Below are positions 6,079 to 13,251 of a stretch of 15,785 bases of DNA, in pieces. Source of the stretch: JAVEVH01 sp034005145 (GTDB lineage: Bacteria; Patescibacteriota; Dojkabacteria; SC72); NCBI GenBank assembly GCA_034005145.1, contig JAVEVH010000013.1, forward strand, positions 1-15,785, in the 5' to 3' direction. Both the position numbers and the translations under genes were made by a program. Each line of letters begins with the position of its first letter. Positions within the stretch are counted from its first letter, which is position 1. The notes beneath the pieces are model-generated. The model made no database searches and had not been told where the DNA came from. It was given only the letters and a program-made list of their open reading frames with translations.

Positions 6079-7320
6079 ATGAACGTTCCAAAGATTAAAC
6101 TTAAGAAAATCAATCTAAGTAGTTTTTTTAAATATATCCTCTCTGTATTAATAAGCTCCCTAATACTAGCCCTTGTATTAATATCCCTACCACTTACTGA
6201 GAGAGTTACCTCTTCTGCTACATACGATTTAGTGAATAAGAAAGATTACTACTGGTCTAAAGAGTATAAGCTTGAATTAGATACCTCTCAAAGTATAAGG
6301 ATAGATAGTGATATAGAGGAAGTAAAATCCATACTACACAGAAGGCTTAGAAAAATAGGCGTAGAGGAATCTTCCTTAAATCTTTCTAAGCAGGGAGATA
6401 CAAACTTCTTAGTACTAACTGTACAAACCTCTAAGGATATTGATGTTGTAGAGAGCCTAATTAAAACTCCTTTCCTTGTAAATATTGTTACTAGAAAGGC
6501 AGATATAGATTTCGAGAATCCAGAGGATGTAATAGCTCCATATCTTTTAGAGAATTACGACCCTACTCCATTTACAAGAACTTCATTTAGAAATGTATAT
6601 ATTACTCAATTAAAAAATTCTAACAATGAATACTCTTACTTTGCCCTCTTTAAAACATGGCCATGGGGTAATGAATGGAAGACTTTTTTGCAAGAGAATG
6701 CTGGACAAACAGTAGGTGTAGCTTTAGATGAATTCGTTACACCTGTACAAATACCTACAGACCAATCTCTCTTCGCAGTGCCAGTATCCTCAACAGAGGA
6801 AAAATACGCACAAGCAGTTAGTATACTGTATAACTCAGGACAGATGCCCATCTCATACACTGTAGTAGATGAGAAAGAATTAGATGTAGATATTGCAGAA
6901 ATAGATTACATTAAATTAACAGAGGGGATATTAATTGCTGTTGTATTAATATATCTTTACCTTTTGATAATAAATAAAACCTCTAGAGATACTTTGTTAA
7001 TATCAGGTATATCAACTGTACTCACTGTATCTACTTGGATAGCATATCTAAAAATTTCAGAAACACCCACTGACATATTCATCTTAGCATTAGAAGTAAT
7101 AACCATAGTAGCAATGATTCGTCTAATAGCTGAAAACCTAGAATCTAAAATGATAGTTACTGTATTACTCGCATTAATATCTAGTATAAGCATATTAATG
7201 GGTTCAGGATATATAAAGATATTTGCATATGATTTACTAATATTAATAATCCTAAGCAATATATCTTTGTATATAAGTAAATACTATTTAGATAATGTAA
7301 AAAAGTCATTAAAGCTATGA
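6079..7320 (+). CDS. secD: Divergent SecD-like preprotein translocase subunit
   Basis: A 413-residue protein with SecD topology: one transmembrane helix at 17-38, an external domain to about 278, then five helices (about 280-298, 304-324, 332-350, 358-375, 378-400). SecD-like segments are EVKSILHRRLRKIGVEESSL (81-100, compare RNRVDALGVxEP), the partner-strand region GDTNFLVLTVQ, LIKTPFLVNIV, and the base-domain end AGQTVGVALDEFVTPVQIP with YAQAVSILYNSGQMPISYTV (compare GKTVAIVLDGxVxSAPVI and ALLLRSGALPxPL). The C-terminus GYIKIFAYDLLILIILSNIS matches GPVKGFAVTLxIGILVSLFT. Odd features: the LDLQGG motif reads LELDTS, and the TM4 Asp of the VDANVLIFERIREEL motif appears replaced (EVITIVAMIRLIAENL). 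It presumably assists SecYEG with the next gene product. Assignment rests on by-eye alignment. Confidence 0.75.
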   Translation: MNVPKIKLKKINLSSFFKYILSVLISSLILALVLISLPLTERVTSSATYDLVNKKDYYWSKEYKLELDTSQSIRIDSDIEEVKSILHRRLRKIGVEESSLNLSKQGDTNFLVLTVQTSKDIDVVESLIKTPFLVNIVTRKADIDFENPEDVIAPYLLENYDPTPFTRTSFRNVYITQLKNSNNEYSYFALFKTWPWGNEWKTFLQENAGQTVGVALDEFVTPVQIPTDQSLFAVPVSSTEEKYAQAVSILYNSGQMPISYTVVDEKELDVDIAEIDYIKLTEGILIAVVLIYLYLLIINKTSRDTLLISGISTVLTVSTWIAYLKISETPTDIFILALEVITIVAMIRLIAENLESKMIVTVLLALISSISILMGSGYIKIFAYDLLILIILSNISLYISKYYLDNVKKSLKL

Positions 7321-7829
7321 ATCTTTTTGAAAATATAAGTAACAGTTGGAGTAAGTATGAAATAAATACAGAGATAGCATATCTCATATTAATCTTTTCA
7401 ATTTCAATCTTAACCATATACTTCTCTACTAAAGAGAGAAAGATATTAATACTTTCGGTAGTATCCTTTGTAGTAGCTACTCTCACGAATTTGATAGGAA
7501 TATATATCGTAAATACGCTCTTTAGAATAGATGTTACAGAGATATTTAAAATGATACCCCTAATTACATATATCCTAATACTCTCTAACCTAGGGACACT
7601 AATTGGATATTACATATCAAAGAAGAATAGTAAGGGATTCAATTTTTCTACAGTAAGAAAAGAATACTACAGTGATTCAATAAAACAAACCATATTCTTA
7701 CTTCTACTAGGATCTTCTACATTACTCTTTCTCTCTGTACAAACAGAGGTTGTCATATCAATATCAATTCTCTCTACAATAATAGCAGTATGGTCTACAT
7801 ACGCAGTTTCTAAATACATTCTCAAATGA
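7317..7829 (+). CDS. secF: Truncated SecF-like membrane protein (membrane domain only)
   Basis: A 170-residue protein with five predicted helices (about 19-37, 43-66, 76-99, 123-140, 143-168). The gene overlaps secD by ATGA (ATG at 7317, secD TGA at 7318-7320), the order expected for secD-secF. The C-terminal stretch SDSIKQTIFLLLLGSSTLLF plus the final helix resembles SecF TM5-TM6 (SLNTSLTTLLALLALFLFGG, then ALLIGIIVGTYSSIF). A normal SecF is about 300 residues with TM1 and a periplasmic domain before five more helices; here TM1 and that domain are absent, and the SecF TM4 GYSxNDTIVVFDRIRE motif is not recognisable. Frame and neighbours argue against simple truncation by frameshift. The identity depends strongly on gene order; otherwise it would be an unnamed membrane protein. 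Confidence 0.6.
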   Translation: MNLFENISNSWSKYEINTEIAYLILIFSISILTIYFSTKERKILILSVVSFVVATLTNLIGIYIVNTLFRIDVTEIFKMIPLITYILILSNLGTLIGYYISKKNSKGFNFSTVRKEYYSDSIKQTIFLLLLGSSTLLFLSVQTEVVISISILSTIIAVWSTYAVSKYILK

Positions 7830-8698
7830 TAGATTACAAAGGTAAGATAATTGTAATAGCTGGTCCAACTGCATCAGGGAAATCAGATATTGCCGTCAAC
7901 CTAGCAAAAGAAATAGACGGATATATAATTAATGGAGACTCTAGACAGGTATATAAATATTTAAATATAGGGACTGCTAAACCTAAATTCCAAGACTCTG
8001 AACATATTATAGATGGTATTAAACATTACCTCTATGATTTTGTAGATCCTAAAAGTAACTACACTCTCTTTGAATATCAATTAGCTATAAACGATATCCT
8101 TACAAAAGAGAAAGGTATACCCATATTAGTAGGAGGTAGTGGTTTGTATATAGATAGTGTTGTATTTAATTACTTACTAACTGAAAATGATGATACAGAT
8201 ACTACTCTTCAAAATAAAAGTGTTGAAGAGTTAAAAGAGTTAGCTAAAGCATACTTACCTAATATGAATGAAAGTGATAGAGAGAATAAGCATAGATTAA
8301 TAAGGGCTATACAAAGAAAAGGTATTAATCAGAAAAAAGGTAATACATTAAATAATAGATATTTTGTTTTAGATGTAGAGAAAGAGATATTAGAAAAAAG
8401 AGTAAAAGACAGAATAGATAAAATGTTTAAAGAGGGTTTACTAGAAGAAAATATCTCTTTACTTGAAAAAGGATATACATACGAAGATAAGGGGATGAAT
8501 AGTATAGGGTATATCGAGTTTAAGGAGTATTTTGATAAAAAGAAAACATTAGAACAAGTAAAAGAAGATATATATATAAATAGTATGTCATATATAAAAA
8601 GACAAAAGACTTGGTTTAAGAGAAATAAGGGTAGTATATGGGTAACTGATGAAAAAGATATATATTACGAAGCATCAAATTTCATTTTAAAAGAGTAA
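7826..8698 (+). CDS. miaA: tRNA dimethylallyltransferase MiaA
   Basis: A 290-residue enzyme that transfers a dimethylallyl group from DMAPP to N6 of A37 in tRNAs reading UNN codons, in the cytoplasm. Visible motifs: P-loop GPTASGKS (13-20), NGDSRQVY (36-43) with the catalytic Asp at D38, LNIGTAKP, GGSGLYIDSVV, the tRNA-contacting RENKHRLIRAIQ segment, and the C-terminal SYIKRQKTWFKRN. The length is near the short end of the family (E. coli MiaA is 316). The start ATG overlaps the secF stop (ATGA), so it is the last gene of the operon. Its final 34 bp overlap the 3' end of the convergent thpR-like gene. No terminator is seen. Confidence 0.97.
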   Translation: MIDYKGKIIVIAGPTASGKSDIAVNLAKEIDGYIINGDSRQVYKYLNIGTAKPKFQDSEHIIDGIKHYLYDFVDPKSNYTLFEYQLAINDILTKEKGIPILVGGSGLYIDSVVFNYLLTENDDTDTTLQNKSVEELKELAKAYLPNMNESDRENKHRLIRAIQRKGINQKKGNTLNNRYFVLDVEKEILEKRVKDRIDKMFKEGLLEENISLLEKGYTYEDKGMNSIGYIEFKEYFDKKKTLEQVKEDIYINSMSYIKRQKTWFKRNKGSIWVTDEKDIYYEASNFILKE

Positions 8699-9225
8699 TC
8701 CCCATCCTTACTCTCTATTAGATATATTGTATCTACAGTAAACTCAATATCTTCTAATTGTAATTTCCTAGATACTCTAGCAATATCCTTAGCTACATTC
8801 CTATACTCCTCCTGAGATAGGTCCTTACTAATTCTTCCAATAGTTAGATGAGGTACAAACATACTAGTATCCTTTCCTCCTAAGTTGTTTCTTAATTGTA
8901 AAAGTAACTCTCTTAGCTCTTCTCCCCCATCTTTTAATTCTAAATATACCAACTCTTTATAGTTTCTTGATATACCTACTTTAACAGTAGCAAAGGAGAT
9001 GTTAATTTTAGGAATATGTACTTTCTTCATTTTCCTTCCGAGGAGGAATTTGTTAAGAAAGGAGAATCTTTCTCCCAAGTAATACAAACTAATATGATAT
9101 GTTTTAGGTTTAACCCATCTAACAGGAATACCAAAGTCATCAAACATCATACCTACCTCTCCAATAACCTTCCCTATCTTGTATTTAGATTCTTTTTCTG
9201 GAATAAAGCCTAGAAAGTAACTCAT
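8665..9225 (-). CDS. thpR: 2H phosphoesterase, RNA 2',3'-cyclic phosphodiesterase (ThpR / 2'-5' RNA ligase family)
   Basis: A 186-residue protein with the two HxS/T motifs that define the 2H superfamily: H44-I-S46 in TYHISLYYLG and H126-L-T128 in FVPHLTIGR. Their spacing (about 82 residues) and the total length fit ThpR/LigT proteins. These hydrolyse 2',3'-cyclic phosphate ends of RNA and can reversibly make 2'-5' links; the true cellular substrate is usually unknown. The start ATG lies 3 nt after the serS stop (TAA-TAT-ATG), so it is cotranscribed with serS. Its last 34 bp overlap miaA in antisense; the shared DNA encodes the SFKMKFDAS tail here and the SNFILKE tail of MiaA. Confidence 0.88.
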   Translation of the reverse strand: MSYFLGFIPEKESKYKIGKVIGEVGMMFDDFGIPVRWVKPKTYHISLYYLGERFSFLNKFLLGRKMKKVHIPKINISFATVKVGISRNYKELVYLELKDGGEELRELLLQLRNNLGGKDTSMFVPHLTIGRISKDLSQEEYRNVAKDIARVSRKLQLEDIEFTVDTIYLIESKDGDYSFKMKFDAS

Positions 9226-9228
9226 ATA

Positions 9229-10050
9229 TTACTTCTTCTCTATTTTATCTATACCCATATATTTTTGTAGTACTTGAGGAATGAGTAAGGAACCATCCTC
9301 TTGCTGATATGTTTCAATGAGGGCAACCATTAATCTACTTGTAGCTAAACCAGAAGCGTTTAAGGTACTCATATACTCTGTCTTCTCTCCATTACTTGGT
9401 CTATACCTCATATTACCCCTTCTAGATTGATACTCACGTACATTTGAAATAGAGCTAACTTCATAGTACTGNNNNNNNNNNNNNNNNNNNNNNNNNNNNN
9501 NNNNNNNNNNNNNNNNNNNNNNNNNNNNNNNNNNNNNNNNNNNNNNNNNNNNNNNNNNNNNNNNNNNNNNNCCTGAGAGTTTAGTAGCTCTATCAAAATC
9601 AAATAGTTTTAACTCTTTACCAATCTCTACATGATCCTTTATCTCAAATTTGAATTCTGGTTTCTCTCCTACAGTTTTAATAACCTCATTCGACTGCTTA
9701 TCTCCTGCTACTACATCATCATCAGGGATATTGGGTAGTACTTCTATTAACTTTGTTAATTTACTCTCTACCTCAGAGAGCTCACTCTCTAACTCTTTTA
9801 CTTTAGATGAGAGTACTTTAAGTTCTGATATTAAGGTATTAAACTCATCACTACCCTTTGGAGTATTAGCCATCCTATCATTGAAACTATTTTGCTGCGA
9901 TCTTTTAGCCTCAAACTCTTTAAGAAGCTCTCTCTTACTTTCATACAACCTTACTATCTCATCTAAGTGTAAATCTTCCTTAGCCATTCTCTTTAATAAA
10001 CCTTTTTCTACTTGCTCTCTCTCCTCAACTATTTTTTTAATATCTATCAT
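9229..10050 (-). CDS. serS: Seryl-tRNA synthetase, interrupted by an assembly gap
   Basis: The N-terminal part (before the gap, about 158 residues) starts MIDIKKIVEEREQVEKGLLK and forms the long antiparallel coiled coil that binds the tRNA-Ser variable arm. It reaches HVEIGKELKLFDFDRATKLS, the usual entry to the catalytic domain. The C-terminal part (after the gap) has YYEVSSISNVREYQSRRGNM and class II motif 3 (STLNASGLATSRLMVALIET, then YQQEDGSLLIPQVLQKYMG). Motifs 1 and 2 are absent and must lie in the gap. SerRS is normally about 420-430 residues; about 240 known residues are here, so roughly 180 (about 540 bp) are missing although the placeholder is 100 N. The apparent single frame across the N run has no meaning. 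First gene of the serS-thpR operon. Confidence 0.93.
   Translation of the reverse strand: MIDIKKIVEEREQVEKGLLKRMAKEDLHLDEIVRLYESKRELLKEFEAKRSQQNSFNDRMANTPKGSDEFNTLISELKVLSSKVKELESELSEVESKLTKLIEVLPNIPDDDVVAGDKQSNEVIKTVGEKPEFKFEIKDHVEIGKELKLFDFDRATKLSXXXXXXXXXXXXXXXXXXXXXXXXXXXXXXXXXXQYYEVSSISNVREYQSRRGNMRYRPSNGEKTEYMSTLNASGLATSRLMVALIETYQQEDGSLLIPQVLQKYMGIDKIEKK
9472..9571. other. Assembly gap (100 N)
   Basis: Exactly 100 undetermined bases inside serS. The round number suggests a scaffold gap of unknown length. From the missing SerRS motifs 1 and 2 I estimate a true size of about 0.5 kb. Confidence 0.97.
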
Positions 10051-10085
10051 CTATATACTGTAAAAATATTATATCTATTACCCTT

Positions 10086-10114
10086 ATTATATTCTCTCTA
10101 TATTCTGTTATCAA
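10086..10114 (-). promoter_or_regulatory. Promoter of serS
   Basis: The minus strand has TTGATA (10109-10114, 5/6 match to -35), 17 bases, then TATAAT (10086-10091, perfect -10). The start is near 10079, about 29 nt before the ATG. The -35 box is only 4 bases from the first copy of the 20-bp direct repeat. Confidence 0.8.
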
Positions 10115-10118
10115 TACA

Positions 10119-10138
10119 AGGGACAGATGTGGGACAGA
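10119..10138 (+). repeat. 20-bp direct repeat, copy 1
   Basis: AGGGACAGATGTGGGACAGA. It contains GGGACAGA twice with an 11-bp period. An identical copy lies at 10268-10287. It abuts the serS promoter. Confidence 0.95.
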
Positions 10139-10267
10139 CCCTCTGTTTTGTCCAACGTACGAGATATCTCGGAAAAACTTTTCGCTTTCCTAGACTTTTT
10201 GTTTCTTCTAAAACGGTATGGTAAGAGAAGAAGATTGCCGTCGGTACCCTGTTTTTTGTAAAAGAAT

Positions 10268-10287
10268 AGGGACAGATGTGGGACAGA
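10268..10287 (+). repeat. 20-bp direct repeat, copy 2
   Basis: AGGGACAGATGTGGGACAGA, identical to 10119-10138 and in the same orientation, 149 bp further on. It ends 13 bp before the -10 region of the DHH gene. Confidence 0.95.
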
Positions 10288-10300
10288 GCTTTTACATATC

Positions 10301-10309
10301 TGATATACT
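10301..10309 (+). promoter_or_regulatory. Extended -10 promoter of the DHH phosphoesterase gene
   Basis: TGATATACT is an extended -10 element (TATACT at 10304-10309, 5/6 match). The expected start is 10316-10317, at the ATG itself, so the mRNA may be leaderless. The -35 region would fall inside direct-repeat copy 2. Confidence 0.5.
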
Positions 10310-10316
10310 GGAAGAT

Positions 10317-11345
10317 ATGAAAAAAGAGTATAGGAAGTTACATAGTTTGATAAAAAAATCCCAGAATATATTGATACTTACACACAAAGGACCAGACTTT
10401 GATGCCTTTGCTAGTGGTTTAATCTTAAAAAATTTTCTTAATACCTACTACCCTAAAAAAGCAGTAACCTTTAAGGCTAGACAATCTCCTACACAAAATA
10501 TTCCCTTTATGCATGAGATACAGGTAGCTAGTAAGATAGATGGTACTAATGAAGAATTAGTAATATTAACAGATTCATCAGGATGGAATATGTGTGTAAC
10601 AGGCCAAGATACAATACAATTAACTACTAAAGCTAAAGTAGCAGTAATAGATCATCATGACACAATAGAGAGTAAAGCAGATGTTACCATTAACAACAAT
10701 ATGAGCTCTGCTACAGAACAGGTATTAGATTTCTGTATGGAGGTAAAGGGTAATTACAAAATTACAAAAGAGATTTCTGAATTAGGGCAAATAGGGATAA
10801 TTGCTGATACAGGGAGATTTCTGTATGAGAATGCTACACCACATACATATGAGTTAATGGCTAAGTTGAGAAAAATATATGAATTAGATATAGAGGATTT
10901 TGAGTATAGGAATACGAAGTTACCTGTAGATGCATTACTACCAATAAAGATATATCTCCAAAATATCCATATACAAAAAGATATGTCCTTTACATATCTT
11001 ACTAACAAAGATATTAAAGAATTTGGATTAACTAAAACAGGTATAAATAATGCACAGATGTTTTTAAGAGATAATATAATTAGAAATATACAGGGAGTAC
11101 ATTGGGGCTTTATAGCCAAACCATCATACTTAGCAGAAAACGAATGGTATGTATCCTTTAGAAGTACAAAAGGATATCAACAGGTAGATAAAATAGCTGA
11201 AACATTAGATGGAGGAGGTCATCAATACTCCTCTGCGTGTAAAGTAAAAGCAAATGATGGAGATGAGGCTAGTAGAATAGTTTTAGAAACTATAACTAAG
11301 GTGTTAAGTACTACTCCTTCTTCCCCTCCTTCTCCAACTCCTTAA
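10317..11345 (+). CDS. DHH/DHHA1 phosphoesterase (NrnA-like nanoRNase / pAp phosphatase family)
   Basis: 342 residues from the ATG at 10317. The frame is open back to 10218, but that extension would translate the repeat element and precedes the conserved fold. DHH domain: H23 with D27 and D29 in LTHKGPDFDAFASGL, D86 in LVILTDSSG, and the DHH triplet D112-H113-H114 in VAVIDHHDT. A further Asp is seen in IIADTGRF. The C-terminal DHHA1 domain has the GGGH motif in ETLDGGGHQYSSACKV. Family members degrade very short RNA oligonucleotides and often pAp, using Mn ions; which activity applies here cannot be read from sequence. The last residues (TTPSSPPSPTP) are low-complexity and come from the 35 bp that overlap the convergent small gene. 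Divergent from serS. Confidence 0.9.
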   Translation: MKKEYRKLHSLIKKSQNILILTHKGPDFDAFASGLILKNFLNTYYPKKAVTFKARQSPTQNIPFMHEIQVASKIDGTNEELVILTDSSGWNMCVTGQDTIQLTTKAKVAVIDHHDTIESKADVTINNNMSSATEQVLDFCMEVKGNYKITKEISELGQIGIIADTGRFLYENATPHTYELMAKLRKIYELDIEDFEYRNTKLPVDALLPIKIYLQNIHIQKDMSFTYLTNKDIKEFGLTKTGINNAQMFLRDNIIRNIQGVHWGFIAKPSYLAENEWYVSFRSTKGYQQVDKIAETLDGGGHQYSSACKVKANDGDEASRIVLETITKVLSTTPSSPPSPTP

Positions 11346-11655
11346 CCTTCCACATAAATATCCTACTTCTATCTTTTGCATGAGGGTAATCTATTGCAAA
11401 ACTATATGCCTGTTCTAGTATGACTCTTGGTTTCTCTTTAGCCCATTTAATATACATAGTTACTCTTTTTGTATCTCCTAACTTACCTGCTAACTGTAAT
11501 CCGTAATACTGATACTCCTTAGATATATACTTATGCTTATCATTAATAATGACTTTCTTTTTAGAAAACTCTTCAGTATTAAATAACTCCTTTTGAACTT
11601 TGGAATCTTTTTCCTTCTCTGTTAATTTTGAGAGTAAATCTTTAAGAGATTCCAT
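11311..11655 (-). CDS. Small unknown protein, cotranscribed with lysS
   Basis: A 114-residue protein I cannot assign to a named family. The N-terminal third is charged (MESLKDLLSKLTEKEKDSKV). The better-structured part (about 42-107) is helical in appearance: KYISKEYQYYGLQLAGKLGD, then MYIKWAKEKPRVILEQAYSF, then a final MWKVKELEKEG. It has no cysteines, no signal peptide and no membrane segment. It starts 18 nt after the lysS stop codon and is probably on the lysS transcript. Its last 35 bp overlap the end of the DHH-phosphoesterase gene on the other strand. The length, ATG start and operon position support a real gene, and the YISKEYQYYGLQLA-type pattern looks conserved rather than random, but the function is unknown. 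Confidence 0.7.
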   Translation of the reverse strand: MESLKDLLSKLTEKEKDSKVQKELFNTEEFSKKKVIINDKHKYISKEYQYYGLQLAGKLGDTKRVTMYIKWAKEKPRVILEQAYSFAIDYPHAKDRSRIFMWKVKELEKEGKKE

Positions 11656-11673
11656 ATATATTTGTAATAAATA

Positions 11674-13200
11674 TTACTCTTTTTTCTTTTTACTCTTAGG
11701 AAGAATATCCTCATATATTTTTTGAGTAGACTGTTCTAATTCTGATCTCATTTGAGGGAAGAATGTACCCTCTCTACCTGATATATCTTCCATAAACCAG
11801 AATATTCTCTCACTTTGACCATATCCACTTGTAGGTGGCATACCGTACTCTAACATCTCTACAAAATCTATATCTAACATCTGAGCCTCTTCATCTCCTC
11901 CTTCTCTTAATCTTTGTTGTTCTTTAAATCTTTCTAATTGCTCAATTGGATCATTTATCTCAGAGTAACCATTACCTAACTCACTACCTGCAATTATTGG
12001 TTGGAATCTCTCAGTTAATCTACCATCATCCTCTCTTGCTTTGGCAAGGGGAGATAGGAACATAGGTTGATTAATTAGAAATGCTGGTCCAGATATTGTA
12101 GCTCTAATGACCTTCCACATATTATCAATCATTCGATTTCTGTTCATATCACCATCTATCTCTATTTTATTATCCTTAAGAGCTTTCTCTAACTTCTCAT
12201 CTGAATCATTAAAGATATCTACACCAAATCTCTCCTTTATTATATTTGCATAATCTATCTCTTCCCATTCATCTGCTAAATCAAATGTATGACCCCTTGT
12301 TGTAAATTCTGTTTTACCATATACCTTGTTAGCAATCTCTAAGAAAAGCTCTCTAACTAATTTCATATTATCCCTGTAATTAGCGTATGCCCAATACCAT
12401 TCAATATCATAGAATTCTTGTAGATGCTCATCATCCATACCCTCATTTCTAAAGTTAGGACCAAATGTATATATCTTTTCTAATCCTCCCCCTATTAATC
12501 TCTTCTGATATAGCTCTGTAGATATTCTTAAGTAGAGATCAATATTTAGCGCGTTATGATGTGTAATGAAAGGTTTAGCATCTGCACCACCTGTTACTGT
12601 CTCTAATACAGGTACTTCTACTTCCATAAAGCCATTCTTTTTTAGAAACTCTCTTTGTACTTCCCAGAACTTAGCTTTTCTTTCAAACAATCTAATTCTT
12701 TCTTCATTAATAACTAGGTCTAGGTATCTTCTTCTAAACTTTTGCTCTTTATTTTTTAAATTCCTTGGAATAGGTCTAAGAGATTTAGTTAAGAGTTTCA
12801 CACTCTTAGAAAGTACAGAAATCTCACCTGTCTTACTCTTACTAATCTCTCCTCTTACCTCTATGAAATCTGCTAAATCTAATAGATCTAGATTCTCCCA
12901 ACTTAAAGACTCTTTATCATTTTCTAACCAATCATTCTTAACAATGATTTGTATACTTCCAGACTGATCCTTAATATCTGCAAATATTAACTTACCATGT
13001 GTTCTCCATCCCACTATTCTTCCTGCTACTGTATGTACCTTACCTTCGTACTTTTCGAAATCCTCTTTTATCGTTCCAATACCTATATCCCTATTAGATT
13101 TAGCAGGGTATGGATTAATACCTAAACTTTTAATCTTTTCTAATTTCTCTAGTCTAATCTTTCTTTGACCAATGAGATTACTTTTTAAAGAGTCCTCCAT
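11674..13200 (-). CDS. lysS: Lysyl-tRNA synthetase, class II
   Basis: A 508-residue enzyme charging tRNA-Lys. The N-terminal OB-fold anticodon domain (about 55-140) includes VAGRIVGWRTHGKLIFADIKD. The catalytic domain begins near 155 (RRRYLDLVIN). Motif 2 is FGPNFRNEGMDDEHLQEF (246-263), followed by EWYWAYANY. ELGNGYSEINDP (407-418) matches the AELxNAYTELNDP region. Motif 3 is EYGMPPTSGYGQSERIFWFM (451-470), with the invariant Arg at R465, but the usual GLGIGIDR reads GYGQSER. This variant resembles what I recall of some CPR LysRS sequences. Length is normal. It has an extended -10 promoter at 13233-13241 and is followed by the 114-residue unknown gene. Divergent from glyQS. Confidence 0.95.
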   Translation of the reverse strand: MEDSLKSNLIGQRKIRLEKLEKIKSLGINPYPAKSNRDIGIGTIKEDFEKYEGKVHTVAGRIVGWRTHGKLIFADIKDQSGSIQIIVKNDWLENDKESLSWENLDLLDLADFIEVRGEISKSKTGEISVLSKSVKLLTKSLRPIPRNLKNKEQKFRRRYLDLVINEERIRLFERKAKFWEVQREFLKKNGFMEVEVPVLETVTGGADAKPFITHHNALNIDLYLRISTELYQKRLIGGGLEKIYTFGPNFRNEGMDDEHLQEFYDIEWYWAYANYRDNMKLVRELFLEIANKVYGKTEFTTRGHTFDLADEWEEIDYANIIKERFGVDIFNDSDEKLEKALKDNKIEIDGDMNRNRMIDNMWKVIRATISGPAFLINQPMFLSPLAKAREDDGRLTERFQPIIAGSELGNGYSEINDPIEQLERFKEQQRLREGGDEEAQMLDIDFVEMLEYGMPPTSGYGQSERIFWFMEDISGREGTFFPQMRSELEQSTQKIYEDILPKSKKKKE

Positions 13201-13232
13201 TTATATATTTCTACAATTTATTCTATCCCCAA

Positions 13233-13241
13233 ATTATATCA
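13233..13241 (-). promoter_or_regulatory. Extended -10 promoter of lysS
   Basis: The minus strand reads TGATATAAT, then TTGGGGATAG. The start is near 13226, giving a leader of about 26 nt with no Shine-Dalgarno sequence. No strong -35 box. The upstream region overlaps the -35 region of the divergent glyQS promoter. Confidence 0.7.
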
Positions 13242-13251
13242 CAACGAAAAA

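Larger units (their letters stand above)
10119..10287. mobile_element. Repeat-bounded, foreign-looking 169-bp intergenic element
   Basis: A segment bounded by two exact 20-bp direct repeats, between the divergent serS and DHH-phosphoesterase genes. It is richer in CpG than the surrounding AT-rich DNA (seven or so CG steps, including CGTACG and CCGTCGG). It contains inverted repeats: GGACA..TGTCC (10132-10153), the perfect palindrome CGAGATATCTCG (10160-10171), GGAAA..TTTCC (10171-10190, overlapping the previous one by a base) and TTCTTCT..AGAAGAA (10203 to about 10233). GGGACAG-type ends are reminiscent of sequences beside IS200-like, REP-associated transposases, so a non-autonomous remnant is my leading idea, by memory only. 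No transposase is encoded. A regulatory repeat pair is the alternative. Confidence 0.5.

Noticed and set aside
7181..7486. Minus-strand ORF spanning the secD/secF junction
   Set aside because: It lies opposite two overlapping sense genes, has no start signal and no recognisable domain; the sense genes explain the DNA.
10119..10287. Minimal CRISPR array (two repeats, one spacer)
   Set aside because: Only two repeats of 20 bp with a 129-bp interval that has its own inverted repeats; no cas genes. The interval is far too long for a spacer.
10218..10316. Upstream extension of the DHH phosphoesterase ORF (33 extra residues)
   Set aside because: The extension translates the repeat element (GTDVGQ comes from the 20-bp repeat), has no place in the DHH fold, and would start upstream of the candidate promoter. 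The ATG at 10317 fits the family.
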